NCBI RefSeq assembly: GCF_008329715.1
Contig: NZ_VTSR01000032.1
Span: forward strand, 992,001-1,056,000
Origin: Gimesia chilikensis
GTDB taxonomy: Bacteria; Planctomycetota; Planctomycetia; Planctomycetales; Planctomycetaceae
DNA length: 64,000 nucleotides
Direction of reading: 5' to 3'
The notes beneath the pieces are model-generated. The model saw only the letters and a list, made by a program, of their open reading frames with translations. It ran no database searches and was not told where the DNA came from. Shown here one piece after another: positions 43,373 to 52,391 of the stretch; positions within the stretch are counted from its first letter, which is position 1; each line of letters opens with the position of its first letter. The translations under genes were made by a program, and so were the position numbers.

Positions 43373-44713
43373 CTAGAGCACTTCGTGCAGTGGCTCGTAG
43401 TCGTCGACCAGGTATTGCGGACGTCCGGCGAGGTCGGGGATGGTGGTGCTGTGGAAATCGATGCCCAGGTGACGGTAGAGCGTGGCAAAGACTTCACCGA
43501 AGTGAATCGGACGGTCTGCTACCTGAGCCCCCAGACGGTCGGTGGCGCCAATGACCTGACCGGTTTTGAAACCACCGCCAGCAAGCAGACCTGCTCCGAC
43601 GGCCGGCCAGTGATCGCGGCCGCCATCTTTGTTGATCTTGGGGGTTCGTCCGAACTCGCCCCAGGCGACCACGGCGACGTCGTCGGCCATGCCCCGCTCT
43701 TGCAGGTCTTCGATCAGTGTGGCCAGACCCTGGTCGAATTGTGGCAGGTGAGTGTCTTTCAAGCCGCCGAAGTTGTTGCTGTGGAAATCCCAGCGACCGA
43801 AGTTCAAGGTTACAATCCGGGCACCAGCTTCCACCAGGCGGCGGGCCATCAGGAAGTGTTCCAGGTTACGCGGTGCGCCATCGCCGTAGTTTTTAGGATC
43901 TCCTTTACCGTAGCGTTCCCGGACGGCAGGATCTTCCTGGGAAAGATCGAGGGCGTTGACCAGTCGATTGGAAGTCAGGATGTTGAACACCTGCTGGTTC
44001 ATGTCATCCATACCCTGCATCGAGCCGCTGGAATCGGCATCGCGTTTGAATTGATCGAAGGTGGCCAGCAACTGCTTGCGATCGTTGAGGCGCGCTTCAT
44101 CAATGCCATTCAGGACCATGTTCTTCCGCGAAGGACCTGAAGGCCGGAAAGCGGAATGACTCACGCCGAGGAACCCGGGAAGCCCCGGAGAACCATATGG
44201 GGGATGCCCCGTATCGGGGGCGAGTCCTACGAAGGGAGGCACCGCAGGATCAGCGGATCCCTGAATTTTGGAGACGACCGAACCGATGGACGGCCATCCG
44301 CCCGCGGGCTGGTTCCGAGTCGTACGACCGGTGTAACAGATGAATGAATCGTGAGCGCCATTGGGAGAACCGTAGACCGAACGCAGGGGGATGATCTTCT
44401 CGGCGATATTACCTAAACGTGGCAGATGTTCGCAGATCTGGAAGCCGGGAACGCGGGTGTCGATGGGACGGAATTCGCCACGGATTTCTGCGGGAGCGTC
44501 CATCTTCAGGTCGTACATATCCTGATGCGAAGGTGCGCCGCACATATAGATCATGATGACGGCTTTATGTCGTTTACTGCTGCCTGCTGTAGATTCTGCC
44601 TGGAGAAGTTGAGGCAGACTGATGCCACCCAGTCCCAGCGCACCGATTTTCAGGATTTCCCGACGGGAAATACGATCACAGAGCTTCTTTTCCGGTCCCC
44701 AGATAGACAGCAT
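43373..44713 (-). CDS. DUF1501 protein (sulfatase-like fold)
   Basis: The protein has about 446 residues from the start 'MLSIWGPEKKLCDRISRREI', chosen because GAAAGGA precedes it. A frame 75 bp longer lacks support. 'SRREILKIGALGLGGISLPQ' is a Tat-type signal-like sequence. The DUF1501 domain follows: 'AVIMIYMCGAPSHQDMYDLK', 'GEFRPIDTRVPGFQICEHLP', 'HDSFICYTGR', 'DDVAVVAWGEFGRTPKINKD' and 'GRDHWPAVGAGLLAGGG'. The family is related to alkaline phosphatase/sulfatase folds and is expanded in planctomycetes. In planctomycetes DUF1501 usually pairs with a DUF1549/DUF1553 cytochrome protein; no such partner is in the window, so this is an orphan copy. Confidence 0.9.
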   Translation of the reverse strand: MLSIWGPEKKLCDRISRREILKIGALGLGGISLPQLLQAESTAGSSKRHKAVIMIYMCGAPSHQDMYDLKMDAPAEIRGEFRPIDTRVPGFQICEHLPRLGNIAEKIIPLRSVYGSPNGAHDSFICYTGRTTRNQPAGGWPSIGSVVSKIQGSADPAVPPFVGLAPDTGHPPYGSPGLPGFLGVSHSAFRPSGPSRKNMVLNGIDEARLNDRKQLLATFDQFKRDADSSGSMQGMDDMNQQVFNILTSNRLVNALDLSQEDPAVRERYGKGDPKNYGDGAPRNLEHFLMARRLVEAGARIVTLNFGRWDFHSNNFGGLKDTHLPQFDQGLATLIEDLQERGMADDVAVVAWGEFGRTPKINKDGGRDHWPAVGAGLLAGGGFKTGQVIGATDRLGAQVADRPIHFGEVFATLYRHLGIDFHSTTIPDLAGRPQYLVDDYEPLHEVL

Positions 44714-45280
44714 GAAAAATCCTTTCTCAAGGAAGGGCAGGAGTTTAGTGAGGTTATCGGGCATTGCGCCTGGCAGGAGTGATATCAATGATCAAAAAAC
44801 ATTGATATATGAAATTGTAGCACTTCGCGGGGCGGAATTCCAAGCCCAAACTTCAAAACTCGGCTTTCAGATCAGGAAAAAACAGCTGACATTCCAGACC
44901 TGGTAAACTGACAAAAGCCTGACAAACAGGAGAGATTTTAATACTTTCAAAAGGAATTCGTGCCCCGGGGGGACCAGTTTTTTCGTGATCGTGATTTCCG
45001 CAATATTTTCCTGCAGAATCCCCTGCTCTGACAGCTTATTCCGGGACTGATGTGGATTGTGATCGTCAGGATTGATCACAGGCTCTCATTAAAAACAGGT
45101 CAATTCAATTTCTGGAAATTCTCAGAATAGTGTTCATAAAGCCAAAAAAGATTTGAATTTTAAAATCTGAGTGAGAAAATAAGGGGAAGTACTTAATTTT
45201 AAATACGTTTGAAATCGAGGGAAAAGCCAGCGTTTGCTTACTGAATGAGATTCTGATCGCTTTAGTTCGGGAGATCAAAG
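44714..45280. other. Divergent intergenic region, AT-rich
   Basis: No gene is supported in this 570-bp stretch between the DUF1501 and cyclopropane-synthase genes. It is AT-rich (45080-45240 especially) and contains the divergent promoters. I see no strong hairpin with a T-run. Confidence 0.45.
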
Positions 45281-46627
45281 GTGAATCCAATCAACTCTGA
45301 GTACAAGACCAAGCAAGCTTCCTCAAGTGAGTCGAGTGATTCTGAAAGTCCAGTAGAACTGGCTTCTCAACAGACTCCGTTGTTTCAACCCCCTCCCCCT
45401 ACCAGTGGTGACTCTTCAAAACTGGACCGCTGGCTGATGCGGACCATGCTCGAAAAAGCCGGGAATCCGGAAGTCGAAGTGGTCTTGTGGGACGGCAGTG
45501 TGATCACTACGGCGACGACGCCCGTTTCGGTTCGCGCGCATATTCGCAATCGTAGTACATTATACAAGCTGGTATTCGATCCGAGTCTGTATTTCGGGGA
45601 TGGTTATTCACAGGGAACCATCGAGGTCGAGGGGGGACTCGTCGAATTTAATGAGGCGATTGATCAAGGCACTCATAAGATCGATACGCAGGGATTCTAC
45701 CGGGACCGGTTTCGTCGCTGCCTGGGCTGGTTGAAACGGAGCACCATCGATGCCGCCCGGCACAACATTCACCATCACTACGATATCGGCAATGACTTCT
45801 ATCAGCTCTGGCTCGACGAACAGCTGGCCTATACCTGTGCCTATTTTCCAGACCCCGACGATACACTGGAAGCGGCCCAGATCGCCAAAATGGATCATGT
45901 CTGTCGCAAAGTCGGTTTAAAGCCAGGGGACTCGGTTGTGGAAGCCGGCTGTGGCTGGGGCGCACTGGCGATTCACATGGCGAAACATTATGGAGTGAAT
46001 GTGCGCGCCTTTAATATCTCCCGCGAGCAACTTGCGTATGCCCGCGAACGTGCCAGACGCGAAGGGCTTGAAAAGCAGGTTGAGTTCGTCGAAGACGACT
46101 GGCGGAATATAACTGGTTCTTATGATTCATTCGTTTCGGTTGGGATGCTGGAGCATGTCGGCTTGAAGAACTATGAGGAACTGGGACGCGTGATTGCCCG
46201 CTGTCAGCGTCCCCACGGACGGGGTCTGATTCATTCGATCGGCTGTAATTCGCCCCGGGTACTCGACAGTTGGACGACCAAACGCATCTTCCCCGGTGCC
46301 CACGTTCCCAGTCTGAGTGAATTCATGCGGATCTTTGAGCCACAGAAGTTTTCCGTACTCGATGTTGAAAACATCCGACTGCATTATGCCCGAACGCTGG
46401 AGCACTGGCTGGAACGCTATGAGCAGAACATCGATCAGGTCCGCGATATGTTCGATGAAACTTTTATTCGTACCTGGCGACTCTATCTATCGGCTTCGGT
46501 TGCTGCGTTCCGCGCCGGTTCGCTGCAGCTGTTTCAGGTGGTCTTTACGAATGGAGCCAATAACGAAATACCCTGGACCCGGGCCGGTCTGTATCAGGAT
46601 CGGGAGTCTGGTTCAGTAGAAGGATAG
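45281..46627 (+). CDS. Cyclopropane-fatty-acyl-phospholipid synthase-family methyltransferase
   Basis: This 448-residue protein has an N-terminal disordered, serine/proline-rich extension (about 1-50). A CFA synthase fold follows: 'YFGDGYSQGTIEVEGGLVEF', 'HNIHHHYDIGNDFYQLWLDE', 'YTCAYFPDPDDTLEAAQIAK', the SAM site 'VVEAGCGWGALAIHMAKHYG', 'NISREQLAYARERARREGLE' and 'VSVGMLEHVGLKNYEE'. The enzyme adds a methylene or methyl group from SAM to the double bond of membrane lipids. It starts at a GTG with a GGGAGA upstream. The FAD-dependent gene follows after four bases, so the two are co-translated and may act on the same lipid, with the second enzyme reducing the product. Confidence 0.88.
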   Translation: MNPINSEYKTKQASSSESSDSESPVELASQQTPLFQPPPPTSGDSSKLDRWLMRTMLEKAGNPEVEVVLWDGSVITTATTPVSVRAHIRNRSTLYKLVFDPSLYFGDGYSQGTIEVEGGLVEFNEAIDQGTHKIDTQGFYRDRFRRCLGWLKRSTIDAARHNIHHHYDIGNDFYQLWLDEQLAYTCAYFPDPDDTLEAAQIAKMDHVCRKVGLKPGDSVVEAGCGWGALAIHMAKHYGVNVRAFNISREQLAYARERARREGLEKQVEFVEDDWRNITGSYDSFVSVGMLEHVGLKNYEELGRVIARCQRPHGRGLIHSIGCNSPRVLDSWTTKRIFPGAHVPSLSEFMRIFEPQKFSVLDVENIRLHYARTLEHWLERYEQNIDQVRDMFDETFIRTWRLYLSASVAAFRAGSLQLFQVVFTNGANNEIPWTRAGLYQDRESGSVEG

Positions 46628-46631
46628 ACCA

Positions 46632-47762
46632 GTGTCAGAGACAGACAGCTGTGATGTACTGATTGTGGGCGGAGGTCCGGGCGGTTCATCCTGTGCCTGG
46701 GGGCTTCGCGAGTCGGGACTGGATGTACTGATTCTCGATAAAGCCACATTTCCCCGAGACAAAGTCTGTGCCGGCTGGATTACCCCGGCCGTGGCAGAAC
46801 TGCTGGAACTCGATCTGGATGATTATTCACAGGGGCATGTCCTGCAGCCCATTAGTCGCTTTCGTACTGGTCTGATTGGCGGAAGCACGCTGCACACTGA
46901 ATATCCCGAAACGGTCAGCTACGGGATTCGTCGTTGCGAATTCGATCACTACCTGCTGCAGCGCTGTGGAGCCCGGACCCGACTGGGAGAGTCCTTTCAG
47001 TCGCTCGAACGGACAGCGGACGGCTGGCTGGTGAACGGAAATCTTTCTGCAAAAATGGTGGTCGGTGCCGGAGGTCATTTCTGTCCGGTGGCGCGCGAAA
47101 CTAACGACAAACATGCGGGCGACCATTCCGTGGTCCTGGCCCAGGAGACCGAAGTTCAACTCACTCCCGAACAACAGCAGCGGTGCCGCGTTCAGCCCGA
47201 TACGCCGGAGCTTTATTTCTGTCGCGATTTCAAAGGCTATGCCTGGTGTTTTCTGAAGGATGGTTATCTGAATGTAGGCATCGGCCGCGAAGGAGAGAAG
47301 CAACTCTCCACAGCCCGGGATGAGTTCACGGAGTACCTGGATCGGGAACAACGCGTTCCCAGGGACATCCTCGGGAAATTCAAAGGGCACGCCTATCGCC
47401 TGTATGGTCTGCAGAAGCGCACAATCATCGACGATGCTCTGCTGCTGATCGGCGATGCTGCCGGCCTGGCGTCTCCACAGAGTGGCGAGGGAATTCGTCC
47501 GGCCATTGAATCGGGGTTGATGGCAGCAGATGTACTGCAGAACTGTCAGCCGAATTTTGAGAAAGGACAGCTACAGGTCTATCAGGACCGACTGCTGGAA
47601 CGATTCGGTCCCTGGCCGGATGAGCCCGCGCACAGCATGCTGCCCGATGTCTTCCGTCAGTTCCTGGGCCGACAATTGATGGGAACCCAGTGGTTTACCC
47701 GCAAGGTGCTGCTGAATCGCTGGTTCCTGCAGCAGCATCTTCCCCCGCTGGTTCGCAGCTGA
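46632..47762 (+). CDS. Geranylgeranyl-reductase-like FAD oxidoreductase
   Basis: This 376-residue flavoprotein has 'DVLIVGGGPGGSSCAWGLRE' (FAD-binding GxGxxG), 'DKATFPRDKVCAGWITPA' (the KxCGG-like motif of geranylgeranyl reductases), 'YGIRRCEFDHYLLQRC' and 'ALLLIGDAAGLASPQSGEGI' (GDAAG motif), with a conserved 'YRLYGLQKR'. The family reduces isoprenoid or unsaturated lipid chains. It starts at a GTG four bases after the cfa-like stop, with AAGGATAG as ribosome-binding site inside that gene's end. The pairing suggests reduction of a lipid first modified by the SAM enzyme. The substrate is inferred. Confidence 0.85.
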   Translation: MSETDSCDVLIVGGGPGGSSCAWGLRESGLDVLILDKATFPRDKVCAGWITPAVAELLELDLDDYSQGHVLQPISRFRTGLIGGSTLHTEYPETVSYGIRRCEFDHYLLQRCGARTRLGESFQSLERTADGWLVNGNLSAKMVVGAGGHFCPVARETNDKHAGDHSVVLAQETEVQLTPEQQQRCRVQPDTPELYFCRDFKGYAWCFLKDGYLNVGIGREGEKQLSTARDEFTEYLDREQRVPRDILGKFKGHAYRLYGLQKRTIIDDALLLIGDAAGLASPQSGEGIRPAIESGLMAADVLQNCQPNFEKGQLQVYQDRLLERFGPWPDEPAHSMLPDVFRQFLGRQLMGTQWFTRKVLLNRWFLQQHLPPLVRS

Positions 47763-47771
47763 GACAGCGAT

Positions 47772-49496
47772 TTAACTCAGTTGGGACCATTCAAGTTCGA
47801 TACCCTGCCCGGTCAGCTTTTGCTGGAAGTCTGCCAGTTGCTGTGGCGTGTTTCTGATCTGGCGTGGTGTCGAGTGACTGGTCAGCGCGTAGGCACACAG
47901 GGCGCCTGCTGCTTCGCCAATCGACCATTCCACGGGATGCAGACGATAGCAGCCGTTCGAGATATGTGTCGTTCCAATGTTTTTGCAACCCGGGATCAGG
48001 TTTTCGACACGTTCCGGAATCAGCGCGCCCAGCGGGACCTGGAATGGCACGCTTCCCATGTCGATGTAGTTGTCGCCTCCCGTACTGGGATGCAGGTCCA
48101 GATGGTAATAGCCGATGCCAACCGAGTCAGAGAAAGGTTTGGCCAGCAGCGGCTTTTGATCTTTGCCCTGCACTTTGAGACGTTCGTCGTAGGTCAGGTC
48201 CTGTTCCTTGATGGTCAGCTCCGCTTTGATGCGGCGGGACTCGCGAATGTAGGGATACTTTGCCAGACCGTCTTCTGTTCCCACGATGTCTTTTCGTAGA
48301 CGCAGGCCTGGCCAGCCTTCTCCGCCGTCCGGACGGGGAGCCGCGGTCTGCAGCCAGTAGAGAAGTGACAGGCTGAGCTGTTTGGCGGCGTGGAGCTGTT
48401 TCTCCCGCTCTGCCGGGCTAACGTCGGTAATGTTCCCCAGCATATAGTCGTTCTGTGGCCAGTTGACGACGGTGATGTCACTGGCATACGAACCGGGAGT
48501 GAAGTTGCTGCGATCAATCATTCGGCGGTAGAGCCAGAGATTGAGTGATTTCGTGCGGGGCGCAGGGCTCTCTTTTCCAGAGGGGACAAACGAGAGGGCT
48601 TTGGGCTTCATGGTACGCGGGTGAGAGTAATCGAGTGAAAGAATCTTGCCGGACCAGGCGGGTTTGAGGGGAGGCACATGGTCTTTCCAGAAATCATACA
48701 TTGCAGGGCGATCGATGGTATGATCTTCCCCTTCCCGATGATCCATGGCGAAGCAGTGTGTGAGGGCCTGGATGTTCTGCGGATTGGCTGTTTCCGGGGC
48801 ATGCGGTTCGCCGGTCTGGGCCTGCGATTCTGCACCCAGTACGTATTCGGTTTTCGATAGCGGGAGCAGGTCCCCTTCTTCGCTGGCATCGACAAAGTAA
48901 GTACCGTTGAGTGTGACGGGACGACCACTGCCTGCGATCTGACATTCAACGCTTTCAATGCGGTCACCTGTGCAGGCTGCTGACACCGGTTGAGTGTTGA
49001 CGAGCAGTGTGAGCTGACCGCTGCTGATCAGTGGTGCCAGCATGGACTGCAGGGCTGCGACGCCGACCCGGGGTTCATGGCAGATTCGGGAGACCGAACC
49101 GTTGCCCGGATTCAGGTTCTCGAGCTGACTGGCTTTTTTCGTCAGCGGATAGTGCTGTTTGTAATAGTCGCGGATCAGAGTCCGGAGCTGGGCGTAGCTC
49201 TGTGTGCGTCCAAAGGATTCAATCCACTTATGCTCATCCGGGGGGACCGCCTGCTGGGAAATCTGCCCGCCGATCCAGTCGGTCGGTTCTGTCAGAATCA
49301 CCGAGGCACCATTGCGGCAAGCTGCGAGGGCGGCAGCACAGCCTCCCAGACCAGCGCCGATCACGACAACATCTGCTTTCAATTCGCGTGGCATTGCGGC
49401 AGCGGCACTACGGGACTGCATCGCCTGCAGAAAGCCAAGGCTGAAGATACCGGAACCGTAAAAGCCACACTGTTGCAGGAAACGTCGTCGATGCAT
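47772..49496 (-). CDS. FAD-dependent oxidoreductase with Tat-like signal
   Basis: This 574-residue protein begins 'MHRRRFLQQCGFYGSGIFSL', a Tat-like export signal. 'ADVVVIGAGLGGCAAALAAC' is the FAD site, 'LTEPTDWIGGQISQQAVPPD' the conserved second motif, and 'VDASEEGDLLPLSKTEYVLG' is typical of the FAD_oxidored family of planctomycetes. Later motifs are 'YHLDLHPSTGG' and 'CKNIGTTHISNGCYRLHPVE'. It probably oxidises or isomerises a sugar or related compound in the periplasm. Its 3' end is only 9 bp from the stop of the convergent lipid-reductase gene. Confidence 0.85.
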   Translation of the reverse strand: MHRRRFLQQCGFYGSGIFSLGFLQAMQSRSAAAAMPRELKADVVVIGAGLGGCAAALAACRNGASVILTEPTDWIGGQISQQAVPPDEHKWIESFGRTQSYAQLRTLIRDYYKQHYPLTKKASQLENLNPGNGSVSRICHEPRVGVAALQSMLAPLISSGQLTLLVNTQPVSAACTGDRIESVECQIAGSGRPVTLNGTYFVDASEEGDLLPLSKTEYVLGAESQAQTGEPHAPETANPQNIQALTHCFAMDHREGEDHTIDRPAMYDFWKDHVPPLKPAWSGKILSLDYSHPRTMKPKALSFVPSGKESPAPRTKSLNLWLYRRMIDRSNFTPGSYASDITVVNWPQNDYMLGNITDVSPAEREKQLHAAKQLSLSLLYWLQTAAPRPDGGEGWPGLRLRKDIVGTEDGLAKYPYIRESRRIKAELTIKEQDLTYDERLKVQGKDQKPLLAKPFSDSVGIGYYHLDLHPSTGGDNYIDMGSVPFQVPLGALIPERVENLIPGCKNIGTTHISNGCYRLHPVEWSIGEAAGALCAYALTSHSTPRQIRNTPQQLADFQQKLTGQGIELEWSQLS

Positions 49497-49683
49497 GAGA
49501 ATAGATTTCAGAAAACGGGTGAGATTGTCGGGGATGATTGATTAAGATAAGCGAATCACCGGTCTCACAGATAATGCGAGCTGATTTACTTTATCTTGTT
49601 TAGTATATCGGAAGCGAGACCGAACGAAAGTGAAGTTATCTGGTGAATGAATAATCGTGACAAGAAAAATGGGAGAGACTTTG

Positions 49684-51204
49684 ATGCGGAACATCGTGTG
49701 CCTGCTGCTCATCGCCTGGTGTTGTACTCCACGATTATCATTGGCGGGTGACTGTTTCCAGATTCGTGTGATTGACGCTGCTACGAAACGGGGCGTTCCG
49801 CTGGTCGAGTTGAAGACCGTCAATGAGATTCAGTATGTGACTGACAGCAATGGGATCGCAGCGGTGAATGAACCAGGGCTGGTGAATCAGGAAGTCTATT
49901 TTTTCATTCGCAGTCATGGTTATGAATATCCCGCGGATGGTTTTGGGTACCGGGGTAAGAAGCTGAAAGTGACGTCGGGCGGGAATGCAGTTCTGGAACT
50001 GAAACGCATCAATGTGGCGGAACGGCTTTATCGCATTACGGGGGGCGGAATCTATCGGGACAGCCTGCTGACGGGAGTACCGGTGCCTTTGAAACATCCG
50101 GTACTCAATGCGCAGGTGCTGGGATCGGACAGTGTGCAGAACGCGTTATTCCAGGGTCAGGTCTACTGGTTCTGGGGAGATACGAACCGCACCAGTTATC
50201 CTCTGGGGAATTTTCAGGTTCCCGGGGCCATCTCGGAACTGCCCGAGCGGGGAGGCCTGCCGATCGAGCGGGGAATCAACCTGGAGTATTTCGTCGATGA
50301 GAGTGGTTTTGCCAGCCAGACCTGCCCGATGCCGGGACCGGGTCCGACCTGGATCGATGCGCTGGTGACCTTGCAGGATGAGTCAGGTCGGGAGCGTCTG
50401 TTTGCGAAATATGTGAAGGTGAAGGCACCGCTGACGGTCTACGAACGAGGGCTGGTCGAGTTCAATTCAGAAACGAACCGGTTTGAAAAGCGGAAGACGT
50501 TCGATTTTGACGCACCGCTCTACCCGGTCGGTCATCCGGTGCGGTATGAAATGGAGGGTCGTGATTATCTGCTGTTCGGACTGGAGGTCCCCCTGATCCG
50601 TGTACCTGCAACTGTGGATGCCTTGGGACGACTCAGTGAATATGAAACCTATTCTTATCTCCAGCCCGGGGCTAAGAACGATCTCTGGACCGTCGATCGC
50701 GATGCCCGGGGACATTTGAAATATACCTGGCGGAAAGGAGTTCCCCCGTTGAGTTATGATCTGGAGCAGAGGCTGATTGATGAGCGGCGGCTGCAACCGG
50801 AGGAGGCGTTTTTCCAGTTTCGTGATCTGAAGACAAAGCAACATGTGCAGTTGCATAACAGTTCGGTAGCCTGGAACGCCTATCGCGGCAAGTGGACGAT
50901 GATTGCATCGCAAAAGAACGGGACTTCGATGCTGGGTGAGATCTGGTATTCGGAAGCTGACAGTCCTTTGGGGCCTTGGAAGTGGGGCCGCAAGATCGTG
51001 ACACACGACAGATACAGCTTTTACAATCCGAAGCAGCATCCCCTGTTTGCCCGGGAAAACGGACGGCTGATTTATTTTGAGGGGACTTATACAACGCTCT
51101 TCTCGGGGAATAAAGTTAAAACGCCGCGTTACGATTACAATCAGATCATGTATCGCCTGGATCTGTCCGATCCACGACTAACTGCAGACCAGTTTGAGCA
51201 ATAA
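49684..51204 (+). CDS. Secreted protein with N-terminal Ig-like and propeller (DUF4185-like) domain
   Basis: The protein has about 506 residues from the start 'MRNIVCLLLIAWC'. GGGAGAGAC lies before this ATG; an upstream GTG frame at 49657 adds only nine residues. After the signal peptide comes a small beta-domain ('FQIRVIDAATKRGVPLVELK', about 20-100). A propeller-like domain follows, with 'QGQVYWFWGDTNRTSYPLGN' and 'MLGEIWYSEADSPLGPWKWG', motifs of DUF4185/GH-clan five-bladed propellers. No catalytic residues can be assigned with confidence. It probably binds or acts on polysaccharides outside the cytoplasm. A bidirectional terminator follows. Confidence 0.7.
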   Translation: MRNIVCLLLIAWCCTPRLSLAGDCFQIRVIDAATKRGVPLVELKTVNEIQYVTDSNGIAAVNEPGLVNQEVYFFIRSHGYEYPADGFGYRGKKLKVTSGGNAVLELKRINVAERLYRITGGGIYRDSLLTGVPVPLKHPVLNAQVLGSDSVQNALFQGQVYWFWGDTNRTSYPLGNFQVPGAISELPERGGLPIERGINLEYFVDESGFASQTCPMPGPGPTWIDALVTLQDESGRERLFAKYVKVKAPLTVYERGLVEFNSETNRFEKRKTFDFDAPLYPVGHPVRYEMEGRDYLLFGLEVPLIRVPATVDALGRLSEYETYSYLQPGAKNDLWTVDRDARGHLKYTWRKGVPPLSYDLEQRLIDERRLQPEEAFFQFRDLKTKQHVQLHNSSVAWNAYRGKWTMIASQKNGTSMLGEIWYSEADSPLGPWKWGRKIVTHDRYSFYNPKQHPLFARENGRLIYFEGTYTTLFSGNKVKTPRYDYNQIMYRLDLSDPRLTADQFEQ

Positions 51205-51205
51205 A

Positions 51206-51248
51206 AAAACACAGAGCCATGTCTGCTCAGGGACTGACTCTGTGTTTT
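51206..51248. terminator. Bidirectional terminator
   Basis: AAAACACAGAG (51206-51216) pairs with CTCTGTGTTTT (51238-51248) around a 21-base loop. The A-run and T-run on the two sides suit transcripts from both directions. It lies between the convergent genes ending at 51204 and 51276. Confidence 0.75.
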
Positions 51249-51275
51249 GATTTCGGTCAAACAGTCGCGAGCTGC

Positions 51276-52184
51276 TTACGAATCATCGCCTGTGAGTTTA
51301 TCGATCAGGAAGTCATTCGTGTTTTTGTATTTCTCTGATTGCGAAACACCGGGAATCAGGAGATGACATTCCATGCCCGCCTTATCGGCTTTCTCTTTCA
51401 TTTTGACACCGTAGACCGGGTGATGGATTCCGTGGCCGGCATTTTCTGAAGGGAGCTTCATGTTGTTGCCGTACGTCATCAGCAGTGGTGGATCGTCGGC
51501 GGTCACGTGGTTGTAGGGGGAGAATTCCTTGTAGAGGGCTGCGTGCTTTTCGTAGTTGTCCATGACTTCCTGCATGCTTTTACCACCCACTGATTTGTAA
51601 ATCATGGCATGCTTGAGCACATTCGGACCGAGCCAGGGTTCGATGACCTTGGGATCGATGGAAGTCTGGCCCCCGCCGACAGCTGCTGCGGTGACACGCG
51701 TTGATTCACGCAGGACCGGGTCTTTCGCTTTGGGATCGGCCATGTCGTCATGGCAGAGCAGCCACATGGATGTGCAGGCGCCGGCACTACCCCCGGTCAG
51801 AGCAATTTTATTCTTGTTGATGTTCCACTCTTTGGCTTTGTGTCGCAGGAACTGAATTGCACGCGCTGCATCGTGGACGGGAGCGGGCAGCGGGGCTTCT
51901 CCGGTCAGACGGTAATTTACTGCCGCGTAGGAAATGCCTTTATCGAGGAAGGTTTTGATGTTGCCGGGCAGACGGGCTTTGTCGCCACCGATCCAGCCAC
52001 CTCCGTGGATATAAACCAGCAGCGGTCGGGGCCCTTCCCCCTTGGCTTCCCAGAAGTCGAGTTTGTCCATTTTATAGGGGCCGTAGGAAACATCAGCATA
52101 GGTCGGTTTCGGCTGGTCTGCTGCCAGGGCCGTTGATGCCATCAGTGTCAAAGCCGCAGCGAGCGAGAGTAACAGGCGTTGCAT
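51276..52184 (-). CDS. Secreted alpha/beta-hydrolase (esterase/lipase)
   Basis: This 302-residue protein has a signal peptide ('LSLAAALTLMASTALAAD'). Esterase motifs are 'LLVYIHGGGWIGGDKARLPG', 'ISYAAVNYRLTGEAPLPAPV', the nucleophile elbow 'IALTGGSAGACTSMWLLCHD' (GGSAG) and the acid-region 'DPPLLMTYGNNMKLP'. The usual catalytic His in a late 'H' motif is probably in 'ENAGHGIHHPVYG', an unusual arrangement. The C-terminus is 'LLIPGVSQSEKYKNTNDFLI'. It is likely an acyl or acetyl esterase of the periplasm. A second esterase-like gene is divergent from it, at 52392. Confidence 0.8.
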   Translation of the reverse strand: MQRLLLSLAAALTLMASTALAADQPKPTYADVSYGPYKMDKLDFWEAKGEGPRPLLVYIHGGGWIGGDKARLPGNIKTFLDKGISYAAVNYRLTGEAPLPAPVHDAARAIQFLRHKAKEWNINKNKIALTGGSAGACTSMWLLCHDDMADPKAKDPVLRESTRVTAAAVGGGQTSIDPKVIEPWLGPNVLKHAMIYKSVGGKSMQEVMDNYEKHAALYKEFSPYNHVTADDPPLLMTYGNNMKLPSENAGHGIHHPVYGVKMKEKADKAGMECHLLIPGVSQSEKYKNTNDFLIDKLTGDDS

Positions 52185-52391
52185 AGGACGAGATCCTTGA
52201 TATCGGGTGAAAATTCCAGGAGGTATTTAAAAGAAAACGAATTCCTTTCTGATCATCTTGCGCAGTTTTGAGATGGGAATCAAGAATCTAATGCGAGGAG
52301 TTCCTTTCAATCGCCGGACGGGCTATGATGCTGGAGTGTGAAGAATGAGCTGCTCTGGAGAAAACAACCGTTGCAAAGGGAGAGTGTTTTG

